Source of the DNA: Purshia tridentata
Lineage: Eukaryota; Streptophyta; Magnoliopsida; Rosales; Rosaceae
NCBI GenBank assembly: GCA_003254885.1
Contig: QANT01002349.1
Span: forward strand, 1 to 53,984
Direction of reading: 5' to 3'
DNA length: 53,984 nt
Positions 37,767-49,700 of the stretch are shown one piece after another. The notes beneath the pieces were generated by a model that searched no databases, had not been told where the DNA came from, and saw nothing but the letters and a program-made list of their open reading frames with translations. The stretch's first letter is position 1, and every line of letters starts with the position of its first letter. Position numbers and translations under genes: made by a program.

Positions 37767-38698
37767 AATGTGTGATTTTTGGTAGTAGTAGTAGTACTAC
37801 AATGCAATGGGGTGTGTCAAAAGTTCGTTAATCGTTTTTGTACGGAAACCGTTGATGTTGGGACGGAGCCTCTGGGTTGGGTTGGGCCGGGCCGTCGAAA
37901 TGAGAAGGTTGGGGGCTGATAAGTTTAGGTTCTCTAGGCACCCGACAGCCGCAATCTTCACGCTTTTCTTGGAAGCCGTATTTATAAATTATAAGACTAG
38001 TAACACAATTATGACCGAAAAAGTCAATAATTGGGATCAGAGTTACGTCACATGGTCCACATGAGATCAATTTTTGAAATAATTAAAGACGATTAAACAT
38101 ATTTTATATGACGGAGAGTAATAATTAAAGACGATTAAACCTTAAGCAATACATAATGAAGACAGTTGACCCGGAATTGCTGAACTTGCTCTACACACGT
38201 AGTTTTTACTTTTATTGTTAATTATTAACTATATTGGAGAGCATTTAATACTAAATTTATCTCAATTTTATTCCATGATTCCATCACAGCGATCGCTCTC
38301 ACTACTAAATTGTAAATATAATGAATGATCTCTTTACTAATTTAATTAAGAATCTCCTAGACAATGAGTGGAGATAATATTAAACAAAAACAAAGAAAAT
38401 GGGCAGTGATAAACTCTGTCTCGTCGTCAATTTTATAATGATTTTTTGGGCCAGCAAGCAGTTTTTTTTTTTTTCTATCTCCAGCAAGCAGTTGATCTTT
38501 TNAGTTTTTTTTTTTTTCTATCTCCAGCAAGCAGTTGATCTTTTACTTCTGCAAAAGTTGTGATGGTTATAATCGGACACAATAACTAATTTGGTTATTT
38601 TTGCTTTACATTAACCAGCAAAGAATTTCAGGTTTTCAGCCAAGCTCATATATGGCTAAGAGCCTTGTGGTGTGAACCGTGTGGTCAGGTCGCCAATC
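37767..38698. other. Divergent promoter region between PPR and receptor kinase genes
   Basis: No gene recognised. The N at 38502 lies between two copies of a block of about 42 bases (T-run, CTATCTCCAGCAAGCAGTTG, ATCTTTT), at 38459-38501 and 38503-38544. Confidence 0.5.
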
Positions 38699-41600
38699 AT
38701 GGCTAACTGCGGTCTCAACTTGAATTTGGTGCTGATCTTCCTCCTCATTTTCTCAAGCTTGTGGATTTGTCCTGGTGCAAGCAGCAGGGACACACTGAAA
38801 CCAGGTGACAGTCTCAATTCCTCAAGTTCCTTGGTCTGTGCAAATGGCCAGTTCACTTTGGGTTTCAGGGTAAGTGATGACGATTCCAACTCCAGCTACC
38901 TAGTCATAAAATGGGTAGGAATTAACAACTATGCTTGGGTTGCCAATCCAAACACACCCATTTTGTACCCTTTGGGAATTCTCACATTGGACACCAATCA
39001 CACACTGAAAATCACACACAAAGGTGGTGATCCTATCGCCCTTTTCTCAGCTCCACAAACAAACAATATTGCTGTTGTGGCTACCCTATTGGATTCTGGC
39101 AATTTTATCCTGCAACAAATCAACTCTGATGATGGGTCAACCAAGACGATTTTGTGGCAGAGTTTTGATTATCCAGGAGACACTCTTCTACCAGGTATGA
39201 AATTGGGTGTAAATCATAGAAATAGCCACATTTGGTCGCTTTCATCATGGTTTACTCCCATCAGTGCTGCAACAGGGGCTTTTACACTTGATTGGGAGCC
39301 CATTGAACACCAATTGAAAATAAGGCGACATGGGGTTCTTTATTGGAGTAGTGGAGCCTTTGAAAGTGGAAGATTCAAATTCATTGTTTTAGCTGATGTC
39401 TCCAAGTACAATTTTAGTGTTGTTTCAAATGAGAATGAAGACTATTTCACTTACACTAGTGTTGAACAATCAGAATGGTTGCTAAGCATATCTGGGCGAC
39501 TGTTTGAATTTGGAAGTAAACATGATATTGCACGAGCAGATAACTGTTATGGGCATAACACTGATGGCGGGTGCCAGAGATATTCGGAAGACCAGCCGAT
39601 TGGTTGTAGGCATCTCACTGGAGATAGGTTTGAGCAAGAAAAGGGTTACTTTAATCCAACAAATATTACCAGCTCTAACGTTAAATCAGCTACAACCAGT
39701 GATGCAAATACAAGTCTGGGCCTTAGTGATTGTAAGGCTGCTTGTTGGAGAAACTGTGACTGCTTTGGGTTCAACTCTCTGCTTGACAATCAGACTGGAT
39801 GTAAGTTTTGGATTGGAAGCTGGGATTTTGTTCAAGATCGCTCGGGTTATACTTCAGCTAGTCCTTATTTTCTGGCAAAGTCATCGAGCAAGGCCCGCAG
39901 TGTAAGTCTACTGATCTTTTGAGCTAAGAATTTTATTTATGTATCTATTTATTTTGATGTGTGCCCTCATTTAGAGTGGCTATCAGGTCAACTATTTTCT
40001 GCCTTACCTATGTGATAAGTGCTCGTTGTTGGATCCACATCTTTCAAGATCCTATATTACACCAATATTGTTTTTATGCTTGGGTGTCTTCAGATGTCGA
40101 GTTTTATCCCAAAAGAGTTCTGTGCAACTTAGAGGATACCATTTTAATATGCCCAATGTTAAACTGTTCAGGGATACCCTTTTAATGTGCCAAATGTTTA
40201 AACTGTTGATTTTGTTACCATTCAAGTTGCACTAATATTGTCTTCCAAACATTAGGTTTGACATTACAACATTTCAAAGGTCAAGAAAGTTGAAATTTCA
40301 CCAACCCTATATTAAAACTAATAAATAGCTAATTGTTACGGCATATGCAGCAAAAAAAGTGGATATGGATTGGCAATGGCATTGCCGCTGCTCTGTTGCT
40401 TTGCATAGTGTGTTTGCTACTAATTAGAAGAAGAAACCTTATACTTTCAGGTATTATATTATTTAAACATTATGTGCTAGACGGTATTTCACATTTTTGA
40501 CAATTGTTCTCACAAACTGGAATTCTAATTTTCTACAACTGTAACCTGAATAGGCCAGAATGGGACAAAGATTCAGGAACTGCTTAACTTAATGAAATAC
40601 AATAGACCTATTGATGTTAATGGGCTTCAAGATGATGATATGGGACATCAGCATTTAAGCGTATTTAGCTATGCATCTGTCATGGCTGCCACATCCAACT
40701 TCTCTATGGAAAACAAGCTCGGAGAAGGGGGCTTTGGAACTGTTTATAAGGTAAGGGTTTATTTAATTAATAATACCAAGTCTAATTTCTATTTATGTCA
40801 ATAATGAGAAAACTTAGAAATATAATAGTTATTGGAGTTACATATTATGGATTATCAATTCAGGGAAAGTTGGTGACAGGACAAGAAATAGCTGTGAAGA
40901 GACTTTCAAAATGTTCAGGGCAAGGGACGTTGGAGTTTAAGAATGAATTGATACTCATATATGAACTTCAACATACAAACCTTGTTCGGCTTTTTGGATT
41001 TTGCATTCATAATGATGAGAGGATGTTAATATATGAGTACATGCCAAACAGAAGTCTGGACCAGTTTATATTTGGTTTGGAAGAGCTATCACCCTAATCT
41101 TAATACTTGATTTCATGTATTTGCTCTAAAAAGATATGCATATATCCAATTATCTATGATTTGTTTCTGATTTTTAATTAACTACATATTGGACAGATCC
41201 AACCAAAGGCCAGCTCCTAGATTGGAAGAAGCGTTTTAGTATTATTGAAGGAATTGCTCAAGGATTGCTTTACTTGCACAAGTACTCAAGAATGACAGTA
41301 ATTCATAGAGATTTGAAAGCTAGTAATATTCTACTTGATGAAAGCATGAATCCCAAAATTTCCGATTTTGGTATGGCAAGGATTTTCACCCGTAATGAAC
41401 AAGAAGCAAGTACTGAAAGAGTTGTTGGGACATAGTAAGTGAATAATGCTTTATTATATATTCAACACCTTTCACTTATGGCTGCTTATTGCTAAATATG
41501 CAGTTATTCATGTACATAGCTCCTCTAACAGGATCCTAGAGCATTTAAACAAGTTGTCAGGCTGTTTGAATGATTAATAAGATTTTTGACATACTTGCAA

Positions 41601-42302
41601 CTTTAATTCTAAATTCTAAATGGAAAAACACAAAATTTTGCTTTGACATTCAAACACCCTGGGATCCTGAAGTGCGGAGCGGCGCTATTCGCTTAAAGAA
41701 TAGATATGCTAATCTTTTTTTTCATTTGATACAGTGGTTATATGTCTCCAGAGTACATGATGGGATTTTTTTCCATCAAATCTGATGTGTACAGTTTTGG
41801 AGTGTTAATGCTTGAAATCATAAGTGGTAGGAAAAACAACAGCTTCTACACTGCTTATCGCATGCACCATTTAGTAGGACATGTATGTCAAACCAATCTC
41901 TGCAGTTATATTTACGTTTTTCTTTCATTAAGTTATGAGATTCAATCTTTCTAATATCCTAAATGATCACAATTAATCTTGTTTCATCAGGCATGGGAGT
42001 TATGGAAAGAAGGTGGATGGCTAGAGTTAATAGATCCAACAGTAGAGGATTCATGTATTCCAGATCAATTGTTAAGATGCATCCATGTTGGTCTACTATG
42101 CGTGGAGGAAAATGCAGTCCATCGACCCACTATGTTAGATGTCATATCTATGTTGACAAATGAAGGCATGGCATTACCTATACCTATTCAACCAGCATTT
42201 TGTACAGAAAGAAATGTTGTCCCTACTGGTGTAGGTGAAATGGCAACAGAAAGTATGTCAATAAATGACAGTATGTCCTATTCCAATTTTGGTGGACGTT
42301 AA
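38699..42302 (+). CDS. G-type lectin S-receptor-like serine/threonine kinase
   Basis: Seven exons: 38699-39901, 40351-40450, 40554-40750, 40864-41074, 41197-41434, 41735-41882 and 41991-42302. They sum to 2409 bases and give 802 aa. I chose 38699 because [20 protein letters not shown] begins a clean signal peptide; an ATG at 38672 adds nine polar residues. Outside the cell come a B-lectin domain (about 35-160), an S-locus glycoprotein-like region ([20 protein letters not shown]) and a PAN-like segment ([19 protein letters not shown]). I see no EGF module. One membrane helix (about 405-425) precedes RRR. The kinase has [10 protein letters not shown], Lys512 in [14 protein letters not shown] with Asp609, DFG at 627-629 and GTYGYMSPEY, so it is an active RD kinase. 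Members act in cell-surface signalling, often defence; the ligand is unknown. Confidence 0.94.
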
Positions 42303-42444
42303 GTTGGCGTTTGTTGTGTCGGGCTCAACTGAACTATTTTTTGAACTGTACGCAATACTGTCCTGTATTTTTTATAGTACTTGCTTATAAGTTTTCCCAC
42401 TAGACTATATGCACTTAACCAGAGTCGATACGTATTTAATATAC

Positions 42445-42762
42445 TGACACAGCACTTCTCTCACTCATTTTATCGAACAACTACGGGCACTAACCATGTG
42501 GCCACATTTGAAATAGAAGATTACCAATTTGGTATTTAAATTCAAATTTGAACCAAACCCATTTGTTATTATATTGTTGTGAACCAAAAGATGGGCTCTT
42601 TCTGCTCGTTCATCGATGCAGAGTTGCAAGATATTCATATACAGAGAATAGTCGGAGTCTGTAAGTGAGTTGGATGGGAGAGAAGGAGTACTACTAGTAT
42701 GTAATTGGGTGTGTCATTGTTTGAAAGTTCATTTAATGTTTTCGTACGAACCGTTGATGGGT
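42445..42762 (-). pseudogene. Decayed duplicate of the 5' end of the PPR gene
   Basis: This matches 37479-37860 in the same orientation. Shared blocks include ACCAATTTGGTATTTAAATT, TTTCTGCTCGTTCATCGATG and, past the coding part, GGTGTGTCA and ACCGTTGATG. About 60 bases spanning the PPR start codon are missing, and small indels break the frame. It is a direct repeat of the PPR 5' end, and the two copies bracket the receptor kinase gene. Confidence 0.85.
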
Positions 42763-42933
42763 TTCAGTTTGGCGGGGACACGCCCCAAGAGTAAAGTAAA
42801 ACTAAAAATTAATAATAAGGGACAGAGGCAGTGTTGGCCGTAGCAAATAAAATGAGCTACTTAGAATATAAATGAGACCATAATATTTTGTAGATATCAT
42901 CATTGATTTGTGATTCAGTAAGCATATAAATGA

Positions 42934-43055
42934 ATGGGCAAAACCTTCTTTGCTGTAGCCACTTGACAATACAACCTTGATAATAAAGATGTCAACATGG
43001 CGTACGACTTGCTTCCGAACCAACCACAATATTAAGAATGGTACACATTGTTTTC
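42934..43055 (-). pseudogene. Dead fragment of the neighbouring RING-H2 gene
   Basis: This aligns with 43134-43260, the RING domain of the next gene. Frame for frame it reads MCTILNIVVGSEASRTPC, then a stop where the gene has Ser, then HLYYQGCIVKWLQQ and FCPF. The stop, the lost second Cys of the first CxxC, the lost second His and the changed last CxxC show that it cannot form a RING. Confidence 0.85.
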
Positions 43056-43113
43056 TCCAACTTGTCAATTCAAAAAAAGAAAAAAATTAAGAATGAGCAA
43101 GCTCGATCAGTAC

Positions 43114-43710
43114 TCAGTAGACACACTGACACAATGGGCAAAACCTGTCTTGCTCCAGCCACTTGACAATACAACCTCCATGATAAAGATGTGAACATAG
43201 CATACGAGTTGCTTCAGAACCAATCATAAACTCCTCCTCACAAAACGCACACATTGTTTTGGAGTTTTCCATTCTCACCCTCTCTGCTTCAACAACATAA
43301 ACATAGACGAACACCTCCATGCGCACAACCACGCCACCGGTGGTACCCAACTTCTTATTACTCCTTGCAAGGGATAAGGAACTGTCTATTATTTTTTCCG
43401 CCAAGTATCCACTAATGTGGTCCGGGACATTGAGTCGATCACAAAGCGTACCATTTATAGCAATCCTTGACTTGCTTTTGTCCTTCAATAAGTCCACTCT
43501 CATTTGGTTCTCACTCTTCTCGCTCAACCAAATTTCATCCCTTACTTCTAGGACTACCCTTTCCACTTCCTCCAAATTTCTGACATGTTGCTGTATAATC
43601 CTAGCCTTGATATCCATGGAGAACTCCATGCCTTGCAACTCATTGTGTTCAATAACCGATACTCTGCAAGTGTAATCCACCACTCCCCAATTATCACCTT
43701 GACTTTCCAT
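43114..43710 (-). CDS. RING-H2 finger protein, probable E3 ubiquitin ligase
   Basis: Single exon, 198 aa from MESQGDNWG; the in-frame codon further upstream is TTG, so 43710 is the start. The C-terminus is a complete RING-H2 domain with ligands Cys154, Cys157, Cys172, His174, His177, Cys180, Cys191 and Cys194 (CAFC, then CSHLYHGGC, then CPLC). The Trp184 that usually contacts the E2 is present (IVKWL). Residues 1-150 have no domain I recognise; there is no membrane helix or signal peptide. RING-H2 proteins transfer ubiquitin from an E2 to a substrate; the substrate is unknown. The RING ends only four residues from the C-terminus. A dead copy of the RING part lies just downstream. Confidence 0.9.
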   Translation of the reverse strand: MESQGDNWGVVDYTCRVSVIEHNELQGMEFSMDIKARIIQQHVRNLEEVERVVLEVRDEIWLSEKSENQMRVDLLKDKSKSRIAINGTLCDRLNVPDHISGYLAEKIIDSSLSLARSNKKLGTTGGVVVRMEVFVYVYVVEAERVRMENSKTMCAFCEEEFMIGSEATRMLCSHLYHGGCIVKWLEQDRFCPLCQCVY

Positions 43711-45156
43711 CCCTAGCTTGATCAACAAGAAAGGTAATTAACCAGAACGACGCATATGTGTTGTGGACTAGACATATATATAGTGCTGCTTTCCGTTTTA
43801 GGTTAGGATTCGTATTCTCCAAAATAAGACAATTTAATTTAGTAATAAAACTCTCTGTATGGGCCTCTGTATCTGGGCCTTTTTTTTGGGTTCTGTTCTC
43901 TTATATCTGTTTGTGTTGGAACTTGGAAGTCCTAACCGAAAAAACTCTACACCATCCACATTTGATCTTTGTCAATATTCATATCAGTGAGTGCATTATA
44001 TCCCATTATGTTGGATTGTTTTATTTATCTTTAAAAGTCGGGAGTTTGTATAATAATAATACCATATCTTATTGACTTATTCCCTCCTTTTTTCTTTATC
44101 ATCATCCTCATCATCATCCATTAACCAACTAGATACAAAGTGGATACTTTATACTTTAATGTTCCGTAGGGTTTAATGCAATGATACACAAAATGTTCCT
44201 ATTTTAGACAATCCCTTATCACAGTGCACATGATAATGACAAAACATAAAAAGCATTCTAATATTCCCCAAAAAAATCAAAATTAATCATTGCATTTCGA
44301 CATAAACATATATAAAAGAAAAACCCACTTCCCATTATGAATTAGTAAACATATCATTAGAATAAGAAGAAAAAAGAAAGCCTTGTAGAAGGCTTATGCA
44401 TGTACACTACCAAACTTTTTTATTTAATTTTTGGTAAATTAAGTAACAACTCTTTATCCGCATGACAAGATTCAAGCTTCATTGCCCCACATCCATGTTT
44501 AATGCCAGTAGTGTGAGTAGCCGTAGTGAGTACAATTTCAGTGAGAAAGACAAGGGCTTCTAGAACCCTTCATACGTGGCAGCCAAATTTCACTTTCAAT
44601 TATACAGGCCCATGCTGCTTGCTACTTTAGAGGCTTACTTTAGAGCAACGTAAAAAATTAGAAAATTTTAGTGAGGCCCGCGCTAATTAGGTGAGCGGTC
44701 ATTTTCTTGAAGCCTGGTGTGTGTGATTTCTTCAATCTGGGAATCAATTGGAGGGTTCTTGGCCTTCTAGAAACTCTAGGGGCATGGCCTACACTTTACA
44801 GTTTACACATGCCTTTAAGTCATTCTTATACAGTTATACAGTATACTTATACAGTTATACTTACTTATTTCTTTCTTTTAAAAAAAACGCCTATTTTCAT
44901 AATCTTGGTGTTTGGAAATGTTTCTAGAAGCATATTGATATTTAATACAGTTGAAAGCAGTGGAGTGCCATGTCAGCGCCCCCTGAAACCCACACACAGT
45001 TTATGCTGCGTCCACATTTTGACTCCTATTTAAACACCTTTTCCTTCACTCTCTTTTCAAATGCCATTCTCACCACATCATCCTCTCATACATTCCTCAC
45101 AATCCAATATTTCTTCACATTCCCAAATTGCCCTCCACGAACCGCCATATTTCCAA
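43711..45156. other. Spacer between the divergent RING-H2 and J-protein genes
   Basis: No gene recognised. A small block of TTATACAGTTATAC repeats lies near 44827-44862. A TATTTAAA motif at 45028-45035, about 125 bases before the J-protein start, may be its TATA box. Confidence 0.5.
43775..43782 (-). promoter_or_regulatory. TATA box of the RING-H2 gene
   Basis: TATATATA on the minus strand, 65 bases before the start codon. Confidence 0.4.
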
Positions 45157-45600
45157 ATGTCTGGAACCCTAGCCCTCTCCTCCTCCGCCGCAAACCCTCT
45201 CTCTCTCACCTCTCTTCCCAAAATGCCCCTCCCCCGCCGTCACCAATTCAAGGTTTCCGTTCGCGCTTTCACCGACACCCGACCCAGGACGGCGTCGTCG
45301 TCGTCCGCGAGTCTCTACGAAGTCCTCCGGGTCAAGCACAACGCCTCGCAGACGGAGATCAAGTCGGCGTATCGGAGCTTGGCCAAGCTTTACCATCCGG
45401 ACGCGTTGCCGTCGGAATCGGACGGCAGGGATTTCATCGAGATTCACAACGCCTACGCCACGCTGTCAGATCCGGCGGCAAGGGCTTTGTACGACCTGTC
45501 GTTGAATGTTCATCTTCATCATCGTCAGAGAAGCTCGGTTGGGTTTCGAAGCAATGGGTTTTACCCGACCCGGAGGTGGGAAACGGACCAGTGCTGGTAG
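45157..45600 (+). CDS. Small chloroplast-type J protein (DnaJ11-like)
   Basis: Single exon, 147 aa from MSGTLALSSS. An upstream in-frame ATG at 45061 would add 32 residues; I prefer 45157 because the chain then opens with a Ser/Ala-rich, acid-poor transit-like peptide (about 1-45). A J domain follows at about 52-115: SLYEVLRVKHNASQTEIKSA, the HPD motif at 80-82 (LAKLYHPDALP), and IEIHNAYATLSDPAARALYD. The HPD triplet stimulates Hsp70 ATPase, so this should be a co-chaperone of stromal Hsp70. Size and layout fit the J11 type of small plastid J proteins, which have only a J domain. The coding region is clearly more GC-rich than its surroundings, as is common for intronless genes of this type. 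Confidence 0.92.
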   Translation: MSGTLALSSSAANPLSLTSLPKMPLPRRHQFKVSVRAFTDTRPRTASSSSASLYEVLRVKHNASQTEIKSAYRSLAKLYHPDALPSESDGRDFIEIHNAYATLSDPAARALYDLSLNVHLHHRQRSSVGFRSNGFYPTRRWETDQCW

Positions 45601-46720
45601 AGAAGACTAGGAAGGAAGGAGCAGCCTGGCAAGCCATTTTTTCTTTTCTTTTTTCTTTTTTTTTTGCCATGAGGCCGCGAGTCCGCGACTCGTTTGGTTT
45701 TTTATTTCTCTTTATATTTTCTTTCTTGATGAAAAGAAAATTCTGGAATCTGACATGTAAAGAAAAAAATTTACAAAGTAAGAAAATTTGTGTAAATTCT
45801 AATCACTTCGAAGTCGATAAATTTTTTGCAGTACAGCTCAACTGAATTTCAATTTGTCGTTGTCTATTTTCCTCAAGAATATGGTTTTCGTTTTTTAAGC
45901 GAAAAAAAAGAAAAGAAAGAGAATATGATTTTCATTTCCAGCTGAAGTTAGAATTTCGATTGTTTTGCTAACATTTTGTCTATTTGGTTTTTGAGGTCAA
46001 AGAAATAAAAATTCAACTTATTTACAAATTAGAAATGACATAATTAGTTCAATTTTATTAGTAAGGATGGGGAACTGTGTTTTTCGGTTTTTCGGGATGT
46101 TATAAAAAATTAAAAAACTTAAGTATTTGTTGTGTTGGTTCAACTACATCTCCCTCCTACGACAATATAGTTAGTGGCGTACTGGAGTTGGTGTATTTGA
46201 AATGAAAGTCTTTTATAAAACGTTATTACTATAATAACAATATTACCCATAAAATGAAGTTCTTGGCCACATACACAGTACACTACAACACCGTTATAGG
46301 CTATATAAAACTCACGTTCTCTCGCAAACTTCAACAATGAATCTACATAGAAACACTCGAACAGTTTACTTGACCATGGTCATTTCTATTCACAGTTGTA
46401 CTGCTACAGCTCTTGGAAGAAAGAACAAATAAGATTTAACATAAAATCAAAACAAAAGGGATGCCCATTCACAGGTGTGAAGAAAATGCAAAATTTCACG
46501 TTTACAGAGAAGAGAACTATGACAAGTAAAATAAAGAAAGAAAAGAAAATAGGAGTCGAAACAAGAAAACCCAAAATACCTATACTACGTATCCAATTCC
46601 AGGAAAACTGACCGACTCTACAATTTGGTAATGCTTTCATAAGAGATCACGGAAGATTTGTACAAAATGTCCATAAAATTATGTTTCTTGCACAATGGTA
46701 GAAATTGTAGAGACAGATTA
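45601..46720. other. Spacer between convergent J-protein and VARICOSE genes
   Basis: AT-rich 3' flanks of both genes; no other gene is seen. Confidence 0.5.
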
Positions 46721-49700
46721 TCATTTACAGGCCATCAGCATGGAGTTGATGACATGCATGAGAAGTCGAATACTAGTGTACTCGGCACTGCTGATCGTAG
46801 GCAAACTATGTTGATGGTGCAGTATCTGATAAACTTGCTCAAAGATGGGCCGCACATGCATTGCAATCATCGAGTTAACTGGGTTTATGGCAGCCGCCAC
46901 ATCCGTCATCCATGCAACTTTTCGGGGTGTATCGTTGTTAATATCACAGGCCAGCTGTTGCAAAAGAGAGAGAAGCACTCCCTGGCTCAGAGGAAGAGGA
47001 TTCAGCAACAATATCCCACGCAGATCAACCTGGAAAAGCAAGAATTTGTCAAGCTCACAATCCATTGCAAGCCCAGATAACCAACATTGAAGATATTAAA
47101 GTATACCTGAGTACATAGCCACGATACAATGGTCACATCACTTCTTTGTAAAGCTCCGGTGAAAGCCTCCTCATACTTGCGTTCAGATATCAACCTCGAT
47201 AGCTCCTTTGTTGGATCCAAAGGCACCTCAACCTATTATAATTAATAAAATGCTTCTTGATATTAAAATTGTGGACCAAAAAGGTCTCATCATACAAAAT
47301 ACTAAATTTGGAGTCACATATTAAGTTCCAGAATTCGTGCTCATTCCACAATTTTAAGATAAAGCAAACCTTCTCATGGAGACCACCCAAAGGTCCATTA
47401 TTTAGTTGTGTGACCAATGGATTCACTGCACTTGAGTTTGCTCGCACAGCTGCAAGAGCTATTCGCTTACAGCCATCAGCCACTTCTCCACTTAGGGTTT
47501 GAGTCACCGATGATGCAGAATTAATAGCTTCCTGAAAATAACATCAAAATGATAAATCACACACTGGTTGATGATACTGTACCATAGAAAACCATGCAGA
47601 GTAGCCAAATAAGATGGCAAGAGCAAAAGAAAACCTAAAATACTTCATTTCCAAGCGAAACCATCAGTAAGACAACAACAAACCAAAAGGGAGCCTCATC
47701 TCTACAAACCTTCCTTTTTTAGTATTAAATTCAAAGACCCCAAGGATTACAACTCTTGAAGCAAAGGAAATTTTTCCAATTAATAGAGTATTAGAAAAGA
47801 AATTGCTGAACATGGTACAAGTGTACACACCCTTAAAGCAAGTGCCAAAGGCGAATGTGCAGCATCATAGTGCTGCTGAGCAGCAGCTGTATGTTCCACC
47901 ATTCCTTTCTGGAACGTAGCATCTACTTGCTCAAACATGGCTTTACATGACTTCTCAAAGGCAGGTACCACTGAAGCTTCCATACTAGACTTTAGAGCAT
48001 CCTATGGGAAAAGGTCATATCATTAGTTCATAATTTTCTAAACCAAAGTAACATATTAGATATTCAAATTAAAAACTCAAGGAAATGAAGTCAACATGAG
48101 ATCATCCATACCTGAAGAGCTTGTTTACCAGAAGTTTGAAACTGCGCCTGAATTTGCCTGGAAACAGTAGCTTCAAGTTTTGAGTTAACTGATTTCTCCA
48201 ACTGATTAACTGCCTTATCACCCACTCCTCTCTGCAGCACAAGCACCTGTTAGACAACCATAGCCAGCTTTATTATAAAGGGGTAATATCATTTAAAATT
48301 CTAACCTGGAAGGAATCAGAAATAGCCGTAGGTATTGCTTTCTCAATAGCTGGAGTGATGGCACGAACAACAGCTGGTCCAATCATGGCTAATTCCTTCT
48401 TAACCATTTTCTCTAACATGGTTGGACAGTCCTTGTTAATGAAGTTGTTGATCATACTAGTTATTTGCTGAGTACGATCTCGCAACAACTTCTCATTCTT
48501 TGCATTCTCTTCTTGGAAACGAGCCCACAGAGCATCATTATTGGCCTTTACAGCCTTCTCCATACTCCGTCCAAGAGCTGCCTCCAATCTTCTCCCTTCC
48601 TTTGTAACTGGGACTGCAACCATCATTGACATCTGCTTTTGCAATTCTTTCTGCATAGTCAATAGCTGTGCAAATGACAAAAGGGTCATAGTTAGATACA
48701 TACAGGTCATTGCACATATCTACCGCACAAGTCACAATTATATCAACACAGGACTTTTTCGCTTTTGCCAAAACATACAAACACGTGAAATAGAACAAGA
48801 GAACCAAATTAAGAGGTGCATTCCAAGAATGATAAAGACATAAACTAATAGAGCAACTGAAAAGACAGTAGCATAACTTTGGAAAGGCTAAAGATGAGTA
48901 GGGAGTCTTGATACTCTTAAAGAAAACCTTCATTAAAATATTGTCATTCAAGCAAAAAGTTTCATATTCATGCATGCAGGGAAAATTGAATTCCATATTC
49001 TTGGGTGATTTGCAGGGAAAATTGAATTGCATATTCTTGAGCAATCACCTGATTAATCATATCCTGCACGGCCATAAATTGAGGGGATGTAGCTTCAGCA
49101 GAGGGGGGGCTTGAACTACCTGGTTCATGGGAGGAATCCACTGAATTGAGCACATTGGGTAATGGGGAAGATGGACCTGATGCTTGAGAGTTCTTCCACT
49201 TATGCTTTTTCACTTTTGTATTTGATGTCTGTGATTGAAAAACTGTTGTGGAAGTAGATGACCCAGATACATCTTTTGTAGAATCCTGGTCTTCCTCCCC
49301 AGCACGAGGCTGGGCCAGTGGTTCTGTCATGCTTGTGCCATCAACTTGCCGAGCTTCATCTGTATTGTAAGTTTCTGTTGATATTGCACAGCATTCTCGG
49401 GCCATCTCAATTCCAAGATCTGATGCCTGGGAGCAAAAGAACTTTTCCTTATTTTCTGAAACAACATTTTGTGGTTCTCCTTGAGAGCCAAATTCATCAA
49501 TTTGAGTAGATCTTGCTTCACCCACTACTTTAACCTCCACCTCAGCATTACCTATATCACTGTTAACAAGCACATCTTGGATATTTGCCTCCACCTCACT
49601 CTTTTTGTCAATAGGATTAGTATTTTCGGAGGATGAAGCAGCCATTAAGATCTCAGAGGGAGTTATTAGATGGGTTGGATGTTTGAACATGATAGGAGGA

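Larger units (their letters stand above)
42303..43113. other. Spacer holding two decayed gene fragments
   Basis: It contains the PPR-derived fragment (42445-42762) and the RING-derived fragment (42934-43055), described separately, and otherwise AT-rich sequence. Confidence 0.6.

Noticed and set aside
38672..38698. Upstream ATG as the kinase start
   Set aside because: It would put polar residues in front of a clean signal peptide; the ATG at 38699 fits better.
45169..45670. Arg-rich and other frames opposite the J-protein gene
   Set aside because: These are GC-rich shadow frames; the J domain with HPD is on the plus strand.
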